DNA of 64,000 nucleotides, taken from NCBI RefSeq assembly GCF_003217235.1, contig NZ_QJTF01000005.1, forward strand, positions 124,001 through 188,000, read 5' to 3'. The stretch comes from Paramesorhizobium leguminum. Its GTDB lineage: Bacteria; Pseudomonadota; Alphaproteobacteria; Rhizobiales; Rhizobiaceae. Of the stretch, positions 35,210 through 44,468 are shown in pieces. The position numbers and the translations under genes are program-made. How positions within the stretch are numbered: the stretch's first letter is position 1; each line of letters begins with the position of its first letter. The notes under the pieces are model-generated. The model was not told the origin of the DNA and did no database searches. It was given only the letters and a program-made list of their open reading frames with translations.

Positions 35210-36091
35210 GTGAGCCAGATCGCCTTTTGGGGTGCGGTCGAACTGGGCCTCGTCTTTTCCTTTGTCGCGGTTGGCGTCTACCTCGCCTTCCGCGTGCTCG
35301 ATTTTCCCGATTTGACCGTCGATGGCACGTTCCCGCTCGGCGCCGCCGTGACCGCCGTTCTGATCCTCGCGGGCATCAATGCCTGGGTGGCCGCGGCGGC
35401 TGCGATGCTGGCTGGCGCGGCCGGCGGGCTTGTCACCGCCGCCTTGAACCTCCGCTTCCATATCCTCAACCTCCTCGCCTCGATCCTGACCATGACCGCG
35501 CTCTTTTCGATCAATCTGCGCGTGATGGGCCGACCAAACGTGGCGCTGATCAATCAGGACACGATGATTTCGCCCTTCTATGGGCTGGGCCTCCCAGATT
35601 ACTATGTGCGTCCGCTCTTCCTCGCCGTGCTGGTCGCCATCATGGTGCTGCTCGTATGGCGCTTTCTTGAGAGCGACATGGGCCTCGCCATGCGCGCCAC
35701 CGGCGCCAACCCGCGCATGGCCCGCGCGCAAGGGGTGAGGACCGACCGGCAGATCTATCTGGGCATGGCGCTTTCTAATGCGCTTGTCGCACTCGGCGGC
35801 TCGCTCTTCGCCCAGACCAACGGCTTTGCTGATGTCACCGCCGGCGTCGGCACCATCGTCGTCGGCCTCGCCGCCGTCATCATCGGCGAGACGCTGTTCC
35901 GCAGCCGCCTGCTGCTGATCGCGCTCATCGGCTGCGTCGGCGGCTCCATCATCTACCGCATCGCCATCCAATTCGCGCTGTCGAGCGATTTCATCGGGCT
36001 GCAGGCATCAGACCTCAATCTCGTCACCGCCGTCCTCGTCACCATCGCGCTTGTCTTGCCCCGCCTGCGTCGTGGAGGAGCCGCCAAATGA
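35210..36091 (+). CDS. ABC transporter permease (COG4120)
   Basis: This is a 293-residue inner-membrane permease of the branched-chain-amino-acid-type fold (PF02653) with about eight hydrophobic segments. Typical elements are FRVLDFPDLTVDGTFPLGAA near the N-terminus and MAMRATGANPRMA-like (here LAMRATGANPRMARAQG) in the cytoplasmic loop that contacts the ATPase. The start is GTG 35210. The ATPase gene overlaps its end by 4 bp. It works with the binding protein encoded just upstream. Confidence 0.9.
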   Translation: MSQIAFWGAVELGLVFSFVAVGVYLAFRVLDFPDLTVDGTFPLGAAVTAVLILAGINAWVAAAAAMLAGAAGGLVTAALNLRFHILNLLASILTMTALFSINLRVMGRPNVALINQDTMISPFYGLGLPDYYVRPLFLAVLVAIMVLLVWRFLESDMGLAMRATGANPRMARAQGVRTDRQIYLGMALSNALVALGGSLFAQTNGFADVTAGVGTIVVGLAAVIIGETLFRSRLLLIALIGCVGGSIIYRIAIQFALSSDFIGLQASDLNLVTAVLVTIALVLPRLRRGGAAK

Positions 36092-36882
36092 TCGAACTTT
36101 CCAATTTGGGCGTTACCTTCGGGCGCGGCACCCCGCTACAGAAACAGGCGTTATCCGGCATTAATCTGACGATTGACGAAGGCGCCTTCGTCACTGTCAT
36201 CGGCTCGAACGGCGCCGGAAAATCGACCCTACTCGGCGTGCTGGCGGGCGACGTGCTGCCGACTGAGGGCAAGGTCGTCATCGGCGGCCAGAACGTCACC
36301 CGCAAGCCGACCGCCGACCGGGCGGGACTTGTGGCGCGCGTGTTCCAGGACCCGCTGGCGGGCAGTTGCGGCGCGCTTACCATCGAGGAGAACCTGGCCC
36401 TCGCCGCCGCTCGCGGCAAGACGCGTGGCCTCGCGCCGGCACTCGGCAAGAAGCGCCGCGACCATTTCCGCGAACGCGTCGCCGCGCTCAATCTCGGCCT
36501 CGAAAATCGCATGCATGACCGAATGGAGCTCCTCTCCGGCGGTCAGCGACAAGCGCTGTCTCTGGTCATGGCCACGCTCGCCGGCTCCGAGGTGCTGCTT
36601 CTCGATGAGCATACGGCGGCGCTCGATCCCGGCATGGCTGAATATGTGATGGAACTCACCCAGTCGCTGGTGCGCGAGAACAAGCTGACCACATTGATGG
36701 TGACCCACTCCATGCGTCAGGCGCTCGATTTCGGCACCCGCACCATCATGCTGCATGGCGGCAATATCGTTCTCGATGTCACCGGTGACAACAGGAAGAA
36801 TCTGAGCGTCGAAGACCTCATCGAAATGTTCCGCCGCGTTCGCGGGCAAAGCCTGGACGACGATGAGTTGCTGATTGGATAA
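36088..36882 (+). CDS. ABC transporter ATP-binding protein (COG1101)
   Basis: This is a 264-residue ATPase with Walker A GSNGAGKST (about 38-46), signature LLSGGQRQALSL (about 148-159), Walker B VLLLDEHTAALDP and the switch His in MVTHSMRQAL. His rather than Pro follows the Walker B Glu (DEHTAALDP), common in this subfamily. It is coupled to the permease by ATGA overlap. A heptamer-type repeat array follows the stop. Confidence 0.92.
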   Translation: MIELSNLGVTFGRGTPLQKQALSGINLTIDEGAFVTVIGSNGAGKSTLLGVLAGDVLPTEGKVVIGGQNVTRKPTADRAGLVARVFQDPLAGSCGALTIEENLALAAARGKTRGLAPALGKKRRDHFRERVAALNLGLENRMHDRMELLSGGQRQALSLVMATLAGSEVLLLDEHTAALDPGMAEYVMELTQSLVRENKLTTLMVTHSMRQALDFGTRTIMLHGGNIVLDVTGDNRKNLSVEDLIEMFRRVRGQSLDDDELLIG

Positions 36883-36985
36883 TGGTGAATGGTGAATGGT
36901 GACGGGAGAGGTTTCTGCTCCGCGTCGGTCAATTGGCTTTTATCCAACCATTGACTATTCACTATTCCCCATTCACTGAATCCAA
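36883..36985. repeat. Degenerate heptamer repeats in inverted arrangement
   Basis: ATGGTGA repeated three times near 36885-36903 faces ACTATTC/CCATTCAC-type repeats near 36950-36978 with opposite sense (ACCATTGACTATTCAC pairs with GTGAATGGTGAATGGT). The layout recalls the array at 11208-11332. It fills the gap between the ABC ATPase gene and holA. Confidence 0.65.
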
Positions 36986-36987
36986 CC

Positions 36988-38034
36988 ATGGCTCAAAGAA
37001 AATCCCACGAAGTCGATAGCTTTCTTAAAAGCCCCGCCCGATCGTCATCGGCCATCGTGCTGCTCTATGGGCCGGACAAGGGGCTCGTCAGCGAGCGCGC
37101 AGCCGTCTTCGCGCGTTCGACCGGGTTGCCGCTCGATGATCCCTTCGCCGTCATCCGTCTTGAAGCGGACGATATAGACGCCGATCCGGCGAGGCTTGGC
37201 GACGAAGCACGCACCATCTCCATGTTTGGTGGCGAGCGCCTGATCTGGGTGCGCAATGCGGCTGGGCAAAAGGGCCTGGCTGAAGCCGTGAAGCATCTGG
37301 CTGCGGAGCCGCCGACGGATGCCCGCATTCTCATCGAGGCGGGAGATCTTAAAAAAGGCGCGGCCCTGCGCACGATCATCGAAGGCGCTTCGTCCACCAT
37401 GGCGTTGCCCTGTTATAGCGATGATTCGCGCGGGATAGACACCGTTATCGATGACGTTCTCTCCCGCGAAGGCCTGCAGATGGCTCTCGACGCACGCCAA
37501 CTACTGCGCGACAATCTAGGCGGCGATCGTCTGGCCACGCGTGGAGAATTGGAAAAGCTCTGTCTCTATGCCCATGGCAAGGACCGGATAACGATTGACG
37601 ACGTGCGTGAGGCAATAGGCGATGTCAGCGCGATGTCACACGATGATATCGCCGACGCGATCCTTATCGGCGATATCTCGCGTTTCAGCAGCTCCTTCGA
37701 CCGGACGGTCAAATCCGGCTCTCCGCTATTCCTTGTGCTCACTGCTACGATGCGGCAGTTCCAGCAACTCCAAATGCTGCGTTATGCCATGGAAGCAGAG
37801 GGTAAGAGCGCAACCACCGTTGTAGCCTCCGCCAAGCCGCCGATTTTCTTCAACCGCCGCAAGATTATTGAAACCGCACTTTCTCGCTGGACCGGTGAAC
37901 GCCTTTCCAAGGCGATGGAGCGGCTGCAGAAAACTGTTTTGGAAAGCCGCCAGAACGCGGCTCTTTCAGTGCCCCTCATCCGACAGGCGTTGCTTGCCCT
38001 CACCGTAGAAGCCGCCCGCGCCAGTCGAGGGTAA
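36988..38034 (+). CDS. holA: DNA polymerase III subunit delta
   Basis: This is the clamp-loader subunit delta that opens the sliding clamp. The 348-residue protein has the N-terminal domain start YGPDKGLVSERA, followed by the conserved FGGERLIWVRNA. It shows weak overall motif content, as usual for delta. Length is typical. It is convergent with parB over a 208-bp gap that has a perfect hairpin. The upstream repeat array separates it from the ABC operon, so it probably has its own promoter. Confidence 0.9.
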   Translation: MAQRKSHEVDSFLKSPARSSSAIVLLYGPDKGLVSERAAVFARSTGLPLDDPFAVIRLEADDIDADPARLGDEARTISMFGGERLIWVRNAAGQKGLAEAVKHLAAEPPTDARILIEAGDLKKGAALRTIIEGASSTMALPCYSDDSRGIDTVIDDVLSREGLQMALDARQLLRDNLGGDRLATRGELEKLCLYAHGKDRITIDDVREAIGDVSAMSHDDIADAILIGDISRFSSSFDRTVKSGSPLFLVLTATMRQFQQLQMLRYAMEAEGKSATTVVASAKPPIFFNRRKIIETALSRWTGERLSKAMERLQKTVLESRQNAALSVPLIRQALLALTVEAARASRG

Positions 38035-38164
38035 CGAGGCGGCGGGAATTGTTCCGGATACGAATCAGAAAAGGCAGGGTTGGATGCCATTCAACCATGC
38101 TATCTTATCAAGACGGATTAAAATCACAGCCTTATGAACTCGCTCCCAGTAAGGCGTGTTGAGA

Positions 38165-38197
38165 AATGGATTCCAGTACTTGTCACTGGAATCCATT
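38165..38197. terminator. Perfect 13-bp hairpin between holA and parB
   Basis: AATGGATTCCAGT-ACTTGTC-ACTGGAATCCATT is a perfect inverted repeat in the gap between two convergent genes. There is no clear T-run on either side, so it may be a two-way terminator, a protein site or a small repeat element. Confidence 0.5.
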
Positions 38198-38242
38198 CCT
38201 GAACATTCCCGTTTTCACTCTGTGAACAACGTTAAAACCGCA

Positions 38243-39124
38243 TTAACTCTGCAGCCGTCGGCAAACCTCATCAAGCTGCTCCAGTGAGCTATAGCGGATG
38301 CGCACCTCGCCGCCCTTTTGGCGATGGTTGATATCAATCTTCATCCCCATCACGTCCGAGAGTAGCTTTTCTAGCGCCTTGGTATCCGCATCCTTCTGGG
38401 CCGGCGTTCTTTCCGCCTTCGGCTCATCTGGCCCCTTCCCTTGCGTCTGGGCCAGCGCTTCCGCCTGACGCACGGAAAGCCCCTCGCGCACGATCTGCTC
38501 GGCAAGCGCCGCCGGGTTTTCCGCCGTGATCAATGTACGAGCATGCCCAGCTGAGAGCGAACCATTCGTAATCATGTCCTGGACGTTCTGCGGAAGTTTC
38601 AACAGTCGCAGCGTATTCGCGACATGACTACGGCTCTTACCGATAACGTTTGCCAAATCAGCCTGGGTGTAACCATGCCCCTCGATCAGTTGCTGATAGC
38701 CCGCGGCCTCTTCAACGGGATTGAGGTCAGAGCGCTGGACGTTTTCGATGATGGCGAGCTCGAGCGCGACCCGGTCATCCACATCGCGGATAATGACCGG
38801 CAGCTTCGTTAGCCCGACCTTCTGCGCCGCCCGCCAGCGGCGCTCGCCGGCAATCAACTCCCAATAACGATCCGGATGTTCCGGATCCGGACGCACCACG
38901 ACGGGCTGCACCACACCATGCTCGCGGATCGATTGCGCCAGATCCGACAGCTCGGCCTCGGTAAAGGCACGGCGCGGATTGCGTGGATTGCGACGAATGA
39001 ACTCGATTGGAACCTGTCGCTCCATCTGAAAAGCGGGCTTTTTTGGCTCGGCCGGCCGATCCATTTCGCCGATCAAAGCCGCCAATCCCCGGCCAAGACG
39101 TTTTTTTGAAGGATCTTCGTTCAT
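38243..39124 (-). CDS. parB: Chromosome partitioning protein ParB
   Basis: ParB binds parS sites and spreads on DNA as a CTP-dependent clamp to guide origin segregation. The roughly 293-residue protein has an N-terminal KKRLGRGLAALIG (ParA-contacting), the CTP-binding region with HGVVQPVVVRP and AGERRWRAA, and the HTH ADLANVIGKSRSHVANTLRLL. It ends with the dimerisation domain. The start MNEDPSKK at 39124 is used. parA lies upstream with a 87-bp gap. Two perfect parS sites are 1.5 and 3.6 kb away. Confidence 0.95.
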   Translation of the reverse strand: MNEDPSKKRLGRGLAALIGEMDRPAEPKKPAFQMERQVPIEFIRRNPRNPRRAFTEAELSDLAQSIREHGVVQPVVVRPDPEHPDRYWELIAGERRWRAAQKVGLTKLPVIIRDVDDRVALELAIIENVQRSDLNPVEEAAGYQQLIEGHGYTQADLANVIGKSRSHVANTLRLLKLPQNVQDMITNGSLSAGHARTLITAENPAALAEQIVREGLSVRQAEALAQTQGKGPDEPKAERTPAQKDADTKALEKLLSDVMGMKIDINHRQKGGEVRIRYSSLEQLDEVCRRLQS

Positions 39125-39211
39125 CTCAAGCACTCACATCTGTTTCGTATTCGAATCAATCTAAATCCAGTTATGCGCTATGGGATAAGTTTTATCCGGC
39201 TGCATTAGGAT

Positions 39212-40009
39212 TTATGCTGCCCTTAGCTGCCGCTCGCGCTGAATAACTTCCGACGCCAGTTGAAGATAAGCCTGGCTGCCCGCGCATTTTAGATCATACA
39301 AAATTGCCGGCTTGCCATGCGATGGCGCTTCCGAGACTCGCACATTACGCGGGATAACGGTGCGATAAACCTTCTCACCCATGAAGGAGCGCACATCATC
39401 CACCACCTGCGAGGCCAGGTTGTTGCGGCTGTCAAACATGGTCAGCACGATACCCTGTATCGACAGTTCCGGATTGAGCGAATTGCGCACCTGGTTGACT
39501 GTCTCAAGCAACTGGCTCAAGCCTTCCAGAGCGAAAAACTCGCATTGCAGCGGCACCAGCACCGAGTCGGCCGCCGCCATGGCGTTGAGCGTCAACAGGT
39601 TGAGCGACGGCGGGCAATCGACAAGTATATAGCTATATCGCTCGGCCACATGAGAATCGAAGCGGAGCGCATCCCTCAAGCGGCGCGTCCGGTCCGGTGC
39701 TTGCGCAATTTCCATCTCGATGCCAAGCAGATCAAGCGTTGAGGGAACGATAAAGAGATTCGGAACGTCAGTCGCAATAGCCGCCTCCTCCACGGTCGAG
39801 CCTTGGGTGAGGACATCATAGGAAGAATAATCGCGATTGCGGCGGTCAATACCCAAGCCGGTACTGGCATTGCCCTGCGGATCGAGATCGACGATCAGAA
39901 CCATTTCTCCAATCGCGGCAAGCGCGGTTGCCAGATTGATAGCCGTCGTCGTTTTACCGACACCGCCCTTCTGATTGGCAATTGTTATGATACGGGTTTG
40001 GTTCATCAT
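39212..40009 (-). CDS. parA: Chromosome partitioning ATPase ParA
   Basis: ParA is a deviant-Walker ATPase that binds the nucleoid and pulls ParB-parS complexes. The 265-residue protein has KGGVGKTTT (about 15-23), VDLDPQGNAS (about 40-49) and the later VDCPPSLNLLT. There is no N-terminal HTH, so it is the chromosomal type. Start ATG 40009 or 40006. It lies in the minus-strand block mnmE-mnmG-rsmG-parA-parB, 21 bp after rsmG. Confidence 0.95.
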   Translation of the reverse strand: MMNQTRIITIANQKGGVGKTTTAINLATALAAIGEMVLIVDLDPQGNASTGLGIDRRNRDYSSYDVLTQGSTVEEAAIATDVPNLFIVPSTLDLLGIEMEIAQAPDRTRRLRDALRFDSHVAERYSYILVDCPPSLNLLTLNAMAAADSVLVPLQCEFFALEGLSQLLETVNQVRNSLNPELSIQGIVLTMFDSRNNLASQVVDDVRSFMGEKVYRTVIPRNVRVSEAPSHGKPAILYDLKCAGSQAYLQLASEVIQRERQLRAA

Positions 40010-40030
40010 ACTGTCACCCTGGCTTTCGGC

Positions 40031-40708
40031 TCATGCATTGGAGGCAGTGGCATTCTGTCCGGTCCGACTGTTCTGCCCAATTCTTCTCAAATTGCTGATC
40101 TGAAGGATGACTGATCCCTCTCCGATGGCACTTGAATGTTCTATCAGATCATAGTCCCAAGCGTCACGGCTTTCCTCGATTTCTCGACGATATTCCCGGC
40201 CTTTTTGAAAAAGCGCGGTAGCACCCTCCTTTAGCCATGGCTCGGCGAGCGAGAGCAATTCCGGCAAAGAAGCAAGCGCACGCGCCGTTATAATGTCCGG
40301 TGCCTGAACATTATCCCACATCGCTTCGATGCGGCGGGCATGAACCTGCCCGGGAGCACCCGCTTGCGCTATTGCAGTTCGCAGAAATGCGGCTTTCTTA
40401 CCGTTGCTCTCCACCAGATCGATTGATGAACCCACCCGTTCTTTCAAGAGAATTGCCAGCACCACACCCGGAAACCCACCGCCCGAACCGATGTCGAGCC
40501 ATTTCCGCGCATCAGGCGCTAAAGAGAATAGCTGCGCGCTATCGAGAATATGTCGTTCCCAAAGATGCGGAAGCGTCGCAGGCGAAGAGAGATTGATAGC
40601 GGAAGACCATTTACGGAAATGTGCCTCGAACGATTCGAGCGATTCGAATGTTTCACGTGAAACAACCGGAACGAGATTCCGCAGCGTCGAGAATCGCTCT
40701 CCGTTCAT
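40031..40708 (-). CDS. rsmG: 16S rRNA (guanine527-N7)-methyltransferase RsmG
   Basis: This enzyme methylates G527 of 16S rRNA with SAM. The 225-residue protein has the SAM motif [16 protein letters not shown] (about 68-83) and a conserved [13 protein letters not shown]. Its first codons overlap mnmG's stop by 4 bp. A perfect 16-bp parS site (40649-40664) lies inside the 5' part of the coding region, where it reads NVSRETFES-like (VVSRETFES), a dual use seen in other rhizobial rsmG genes. Confidence 0.95.
   Translation of the reverse strand: MNGERFSTLRNLVPVVSRETFESLESFEAHFRKWSSAINLSSPATLPHLWERHILDSAQLFSLAPDARKWLDIGSGGGFPGVVLAILLKERVGSSIDLVESNGKKAAFLRTAIAQAGAPGQVHARRIEAMWDNVQAPDIITARALASLPELLSLAEPWLKEGATALFQKGREYRREIEESRDAWDYDLIEHSSAIGEGSVILQISNLRRIGQNSRTGQNATASNA
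40649..40664. other. parS site, perfect 16/16 (inside rsmG)
   Basis: TGTTTCACGTGAAACA, the consensus ParB-binding palindrome, within the coding part of rsmG and 1.5 kb upstream of parB. Confidence 0.95.
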
Positions 40709-42600
40709 GCGACGTCATGCTCCCGAGTTCCCACCTTCCGGCGCCCATCAGATTGTTGACGGCGCACCTGCGTGATGATCAGCGCCAGGGCGGCAGGCGT
40801 CATACCTTCAATCCGCTGCGCCTCGGCAATCGACCGCGGCCTTCTTAGACGAAGCTTTTGCTTCAACTCGTTGGAAAGTCCTGGAACTGCGTCAAACACA
40901 AGATCGACCGGGATCAAAAGCTGTTCCTCCCGCTCCATGACCGCAATATCCGCCTGCTGCCGCTCTAGATAAACTGCGTACTGTGCCTCGATTTCAAGCG
41001 CTTCCGCGGTAACACGATCGAAAGATTGAATTTCAGGCCAAATCTTCTGCAAGCGCGTGAGGTCGATGTCCGGGTAAGCAAGCATATCGTAGGCGGAGCG
41101 GCGGATACCATCCTGGTTTAGATGCAGCCCATGTTTCGCCGCCATGCTTGGCGTCAAGGACAGCTGTTTGGTTAGGTCGCGCGCTGCATTGAGCTCTTTT
41201 TGCCGCTCTGCAAAAAGGCTTCTCCGAGTCTCTCCGAGTATGCCAAGCCCATCAGCCAAGGGAGTTAGACGCTGATCAGCATTATCGGCTCGAAGAGAAA
41301 GCCGGAACTCAGCCCGCGACGTAAACATCCGATAAGGCTCGCTGACACCGCGCGACGTCAGATCATCGACCATCACGCCAATATAGGCCTCCGTGCGCAA
41401 CAGAACTGCCGGCTCCACACCTGCCGCCCTCCGCGCTGCATTCAGCCCCGCGAGCAGTCCCTGAGCCGCCGCCTCCTCATAGCCAGTCGTGCCATTGATC
41501 TGCCCGGCGAGAAAAAGGCCACGAATTTTTCGCGCCTCGAGGCTGCGCTCAAGCTCACGCGGGTCAATATAATCGTATTCAATGGCATAACCGGGCTGCA
41601 GCATGACTACGCGTTCCAGCCCGGGGATAGTCTTCAACAGCGCCACCTGCACCTCTTCCGGCAGCGAAGTGGAAATCCCATTCGGATAAACCGTGTGATC
41701 GTCGAGCCCTTCCGGCTCCAGGAATATCTGGTGGCCGTCGCGATCACCGAACTTTACGATCTTATCTTCTACTGACGGGCAATAGCGCGGTCCCACCCCT
41801 TCGATCGATCCGGAATACATCGCCGAACGGTGCAAGTTCGCGCGAATGACCGCATGCGTTTCGGGCGTTGTCCGCGTGATCCCACAATCGATCTGCGGCG
41901 TAGTGATCCTGTCCGTCATCAGGGAGAACGGTACCGGCTCATCATCCGGCTTTTGCATATCAAGGCCGGCCCAATCTATGGTACGGCCGTCGAGCCGCGG
42001 CGGCGTCCCGGTCTTCAATCTTCCGAGCGCAAAGTTACATGCTTTCAGCCTATCCGAAAGGCCAAGCGCCGGCTGCTCTCCCATACGCCCCGCCGGGATC
42101 TTCCTTTCGCCAATGTGGATAAGTCCCCGCAGAAAAGTGCCGGAAGTCAACACCACCGCTCTGGATTGAAGCGTTTGCCCATTCATCAGTATAACGCCGG
42201 AAACCATCCCATCTTCGACGAGCAGATCGTTCACACCGCCTTCAATGACGGCAAGATTATCCTGATTGGCAATCGCTTGCTGCATTGCCTGGGCATAGAG
42301 CTTTCGGTCCGCTTGGGTCCGTGGTCCGCGGACCGCCGGTCCCTTTCTCCGATTGAGCAAACGAAACTGAATGCCCGCGGCATCTGCCACGCGACCCATC
42401 AAACCGTCGAGTGCATCGATCTCACGGACCAAATGTCCTTTTCCCAACCCGCCAATGGCCGGGTTGCAGGACATAATGCCAATCGTATCAAACCGATGGG
42501 TAACGAGCGCTGTCCGCGCGCCAAAACGAGCAGAGGCCGCCGCAGCCTCGCAGCCCGCGTGCCCTCCCCCTACAATGATTACATCGAATATCTGTGTCAT
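40705..42600 (-). CDS. mnmG: tRNA uridine-5-carboxymethylaminomethyl modification enzyme MnmG
   Basis: MnmG with MnmE installs the cmnm5 group on U34 of several tRNAs. The roughly 631-residue FAD protein has the dinucleotide motif [11 protein letters not shown] (about 9-19), [20 protein letters not shown] and later [17 protein letters not shown]. Start ATG 42600 (MTQIFD) is used, since the frame two codons earlier starts with TTG. The upstream gap of about 410 bp to mnmE contains two parS sites and presumably the promoter. rsmG follows with overlap. Confidence 0.95.
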   Translation of the reverse strand: MTQIFDVIIVGGGHAGCEAAAASARFGARTALVTHRFDTIGIMSCNPAIGGLGKGHLVREIDALDGLMGRVADAAGIQFRLLNRRKGPAVRGPRTQADRKLYAQAMQQAIANQDNLAVIEGGVNDLLVEDGMVSGVILMNGQTLQSRAVVLTSGTFLRGLIHIGERKIPAGRMGEQPALGLSDRLKACNFALGRLKTGTPPRLDGRTIDWAGLDMQKPDDEPVPFSLMTDRITTPQIDCGITRTTPETHAVIRANLHRSAMYSGSIEGVGPRYCPSVEDKIVKFGDRDGHQIFLEPEGLDDHTVYPNGISTSLPEEVQVALLKTIPGLERVVMLQPGYAIEYDYIDPRELERSLEARKIRGLFLAGQINGTTGYEEAAAQGLLAGLNAARRAAGVEPAVLLRTEAYIGVMVDDLTSRGVSEPYRMFTSRAEFRLSLRADNADQRLTPLADGLGILGETRRSLFAERQKELNAARDLTKQLSLTPSMAAKHGLHLNQDGIRRSAYDMLAYPDIDLTRLQKIWPEIQSFDRVTAEALEIEAQYAVYLERQQADIAVMEREEQLLIPVDLVFDAVPGLSNELKQKLRLRRPRSIAEAQRIEGMTPAALALIITQVRRQQSDGRRKVGTREHDVA

Positions 42601-43008
42601 GCCCAAGCTCTATCGCATTTGGCGGGAAATCGGAATCGATTTTTGATGAAATGACGTTTGGTTGAAATCGGTATGGAGCAGACGCCGCTGTGGCAATTTT
42701 GGTGAGTCAAGCAAACTTTATGGATTCCACAGATTGTTTCACGTGAAACATTGCTCGGAACGTTGTTCCAATAGTGATGGAAGGCTAGCGGACGGCGGTA
42801 TTATGCGCTCTGAGTGCTTACATCTTCGTCGCCCTTATCGTCGTTCGGGACGGCGTATGCAAAATGAAAACTCCCGTTCGAAGAAGCGATGCCCTTCCGG
42901 CCCTACCTAACTCTATTCCATCCAACTTACAGTGGAAGCCATCGGCATAGGCCCACAGTGACCGTTGAGATTATAGAATGGCGCGCATGCCAAAATGTTT
43001 CACGTGAA
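42601..43008. other. Intergenic region between mnmE and mnmG with parS sites
   Basis: About 400 bp without a supportable gene. It holds the perfect parS at 42735 and a 15/16 copy at 42996. Short open frames exist on the plus strand, but they lack ribosome-binding sites and family resemblance. The segment is likely the main ParB-loading zone and the promoter region of mnmG. Confidence 0.7.
42735..42750. other. parS site, perfect 16/16 (intergenic)
   Basis: TGTTTCACGTGAAACA in the mnmE-mnmG gap, about 5 kb left of the presumed origin. Confidence 0.95.
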
Positions 43009-43011
43009 TCA
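42996..43011. other. parS-like site, 15/16
   Basis: TGTTTCACGTGAATCA differs from consensus only at position 14. It overlaps the mnmE stop codon (43009-43011). Confidence 0.85.
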
Positions 43012-44346
43012 TTTGCCGATGCAGAACTGGGAGAAAATCACATCGAGAATATCCTCAACATCCACATCGCCCGTAATTCTCCCTAGAGTCTGGCTCGCAC
43101 GGCGCAGGTGCTCCGCCCGCAACTCCAAGGACAGCGATTCACCTTCAATTGCCTCGACGATGTTCAGTTTGGCTGCTTCTAAAAGGTTCATGTGGCGGCG
43201 GCGGGTGGGCAATGCGTCGCTGATTGTCCCGGCTTTCGCTTCGGCGAACTGCCTGATCGCGTCGATAAGCTCATCGATGCCTTCACCGGATCGCGCTGAA
43301 ATGCGGTAGTCCAAAGCAGTCTGCATATCAGCACCCGGCAAATCCATTTTATTGCCAATGCGCCAGATTTCCCCTTCTATGTCCGATAGCGCGACCTGTT
43401 CCGGGTCGCACATATCTTCAAGCAACAGCACAACATCAGCCGATGCAGCGCGTTCATGGGCGCGTGCGATACCGATCTTCTCCACAACGCTGCTTGCTTC
43501 CCTTATCCCTGCCGTATCCGTAACGAAGACCGGGATACCGCCAAGATCCAATTTTACCTCAATCAGGTCACGGGTCGTACCCGCTTCTTCCGATATGATT
43601 GCCACTTCGCGACCAGCCAGCTGGTTCAAGAGGCTGGACTTGCCGGCGTTGGGCGCGCCAACGATCGCGACGTGTAGTCCGTCACGGAATATTGATGCTC
43701 TTTTTCCATCTGCGAGGTGCTTGTCTATTCGCACGGTCAGGTCATCCATATTCCGCCAGACTTGTTGCGACACGGAACCCGGGACATCAGACTCATCGGC
43801 AAAGTCGAGTTCCGCCTCAATGAGCGCGCGCGCCTGCAGCAATTCCTTACGCCAGCCCATATAAAGGCCATGCTGCACACCGGATGCCGCCTGCAAAGCC
43901 AGGCGGCGTTGGCTTTCCGTTTCCGCCGCAATCAAGTCCGCCAAGCCTTCGGCAACCGTTAAGTCCATCTTGCCATTGGAGAACGCCCGGCGCGTGAATT
44001 CGCCTGGCTCCGCGATGCGGCAGTTCTTGAAACTCGAAAGCTCCGACAAAAACCGATCGATCACTGCCGCGCCGCCGTGCAAATGAAACTCGGCGCAATC
44101 CTCCCCGGTGAAGCTGCCCGGACCAGGAAAATAGATGACAAGCCCACGGTCCAGAAGCTCGCTATCTCGCGAATGAAATGAACGGTAAGTCGCCTTCCTT
44201 GGCTCTGGCATACCAGACATAATCGTTTCGATAACGAATCGAACATCTGGCCCGGATAAACGGATAACCGCGACACCGGAGGGTAACCGGCCGCTGGAAA
44301 GGGCAAAGATCGTATCGCGAAAAACTGACTGCATGTCATTCATCAT
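43009..44346 (-). CDS. mnmE: tRNA modification GTPase MnmE
   Basis: MnmE is the GTPase partner of MnmG. The roughly 445-residue protein has an N-terminal folate-binding domain (RLSGPDV, EFHLHGG) and a helical domain. It has an inserted G domain with GAPNAGKSSLLN, TTRD and DTAG, and the C-terminal CIGK with the catalytic cysteine. Start ATG 44346 or 44343. The NKMD motif is present as IGNKMDLP. It runs in the same direction as mnmG, with a gap carrying parS sites. Confidence 0.95.
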   Translation of the reverse strand: MMNDMQSVFRDTIFALSSGRLPSGVAVIRLSGPDVRFVIETIMSGMPEPRKATYRSFHSRDSELLDRGLVIYFPGPGSFTGEDCAEFHLHGGAAVIDRFLSELSSFKNCRIAEPGEFTRRAFSNGKMDLTVAEGLADLIAAETESQRRLALQAASGVQHGLYMGWRKELLQARALIEAELDFADESDVPGSVSQQVWRNMDDLTVRIDKHLADGKRASIFRDGLHVAIVGAPNAGKSSLLNQLAGREVAIISEEAGTTRDLIEVKLDLGGIPVFVTDTAGIREASSVVEKIGIARAHERAASADVVLLLEDMCDPEQVALSDIEGEIWRIGNKMDLPGADMQTALDYRISARSGEGIDELIDAIRQFAEAKAGTISDALPTRRRHMNLLEAAKLNIVEAIEGESLSLELRAEHLRRASQTLGRITGDVDVEDILDVIFSQFCIGK

Positions 44347-44412
44347 TCGTTGCGTAAGCGAATCAAATCCCAACCGCGCTATTCAAGCATTGCATTCGAC
44401 CAAATACGAGAA

Positions 44413-44438
44413 AGCCCGCGGGTTGATTGCCGCGGGCT
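44413..44438 (-). terminator. Hairpin after rho
   Basis: AGCCCGCGG-TTGATTG... reads on either strand as a 9-bp stem (AGCCCGCGG/CCGCGGGCT) about 30 bp after the rho stop. On the minus strand it is followed by TTTCTCG, a weak T-tract. Confidence 0.65.
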
Positions 44439-44468
44439 ATTCCAGTTCATGACATGCCGTGCCGCAAA

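Noticed and set aside
42662-42910. Plus-strand open frames in the mnmE-mnmG gap
   Set aside because: They are short, lack ribosome-binding sites, run across parS sites and have no family resemblance.
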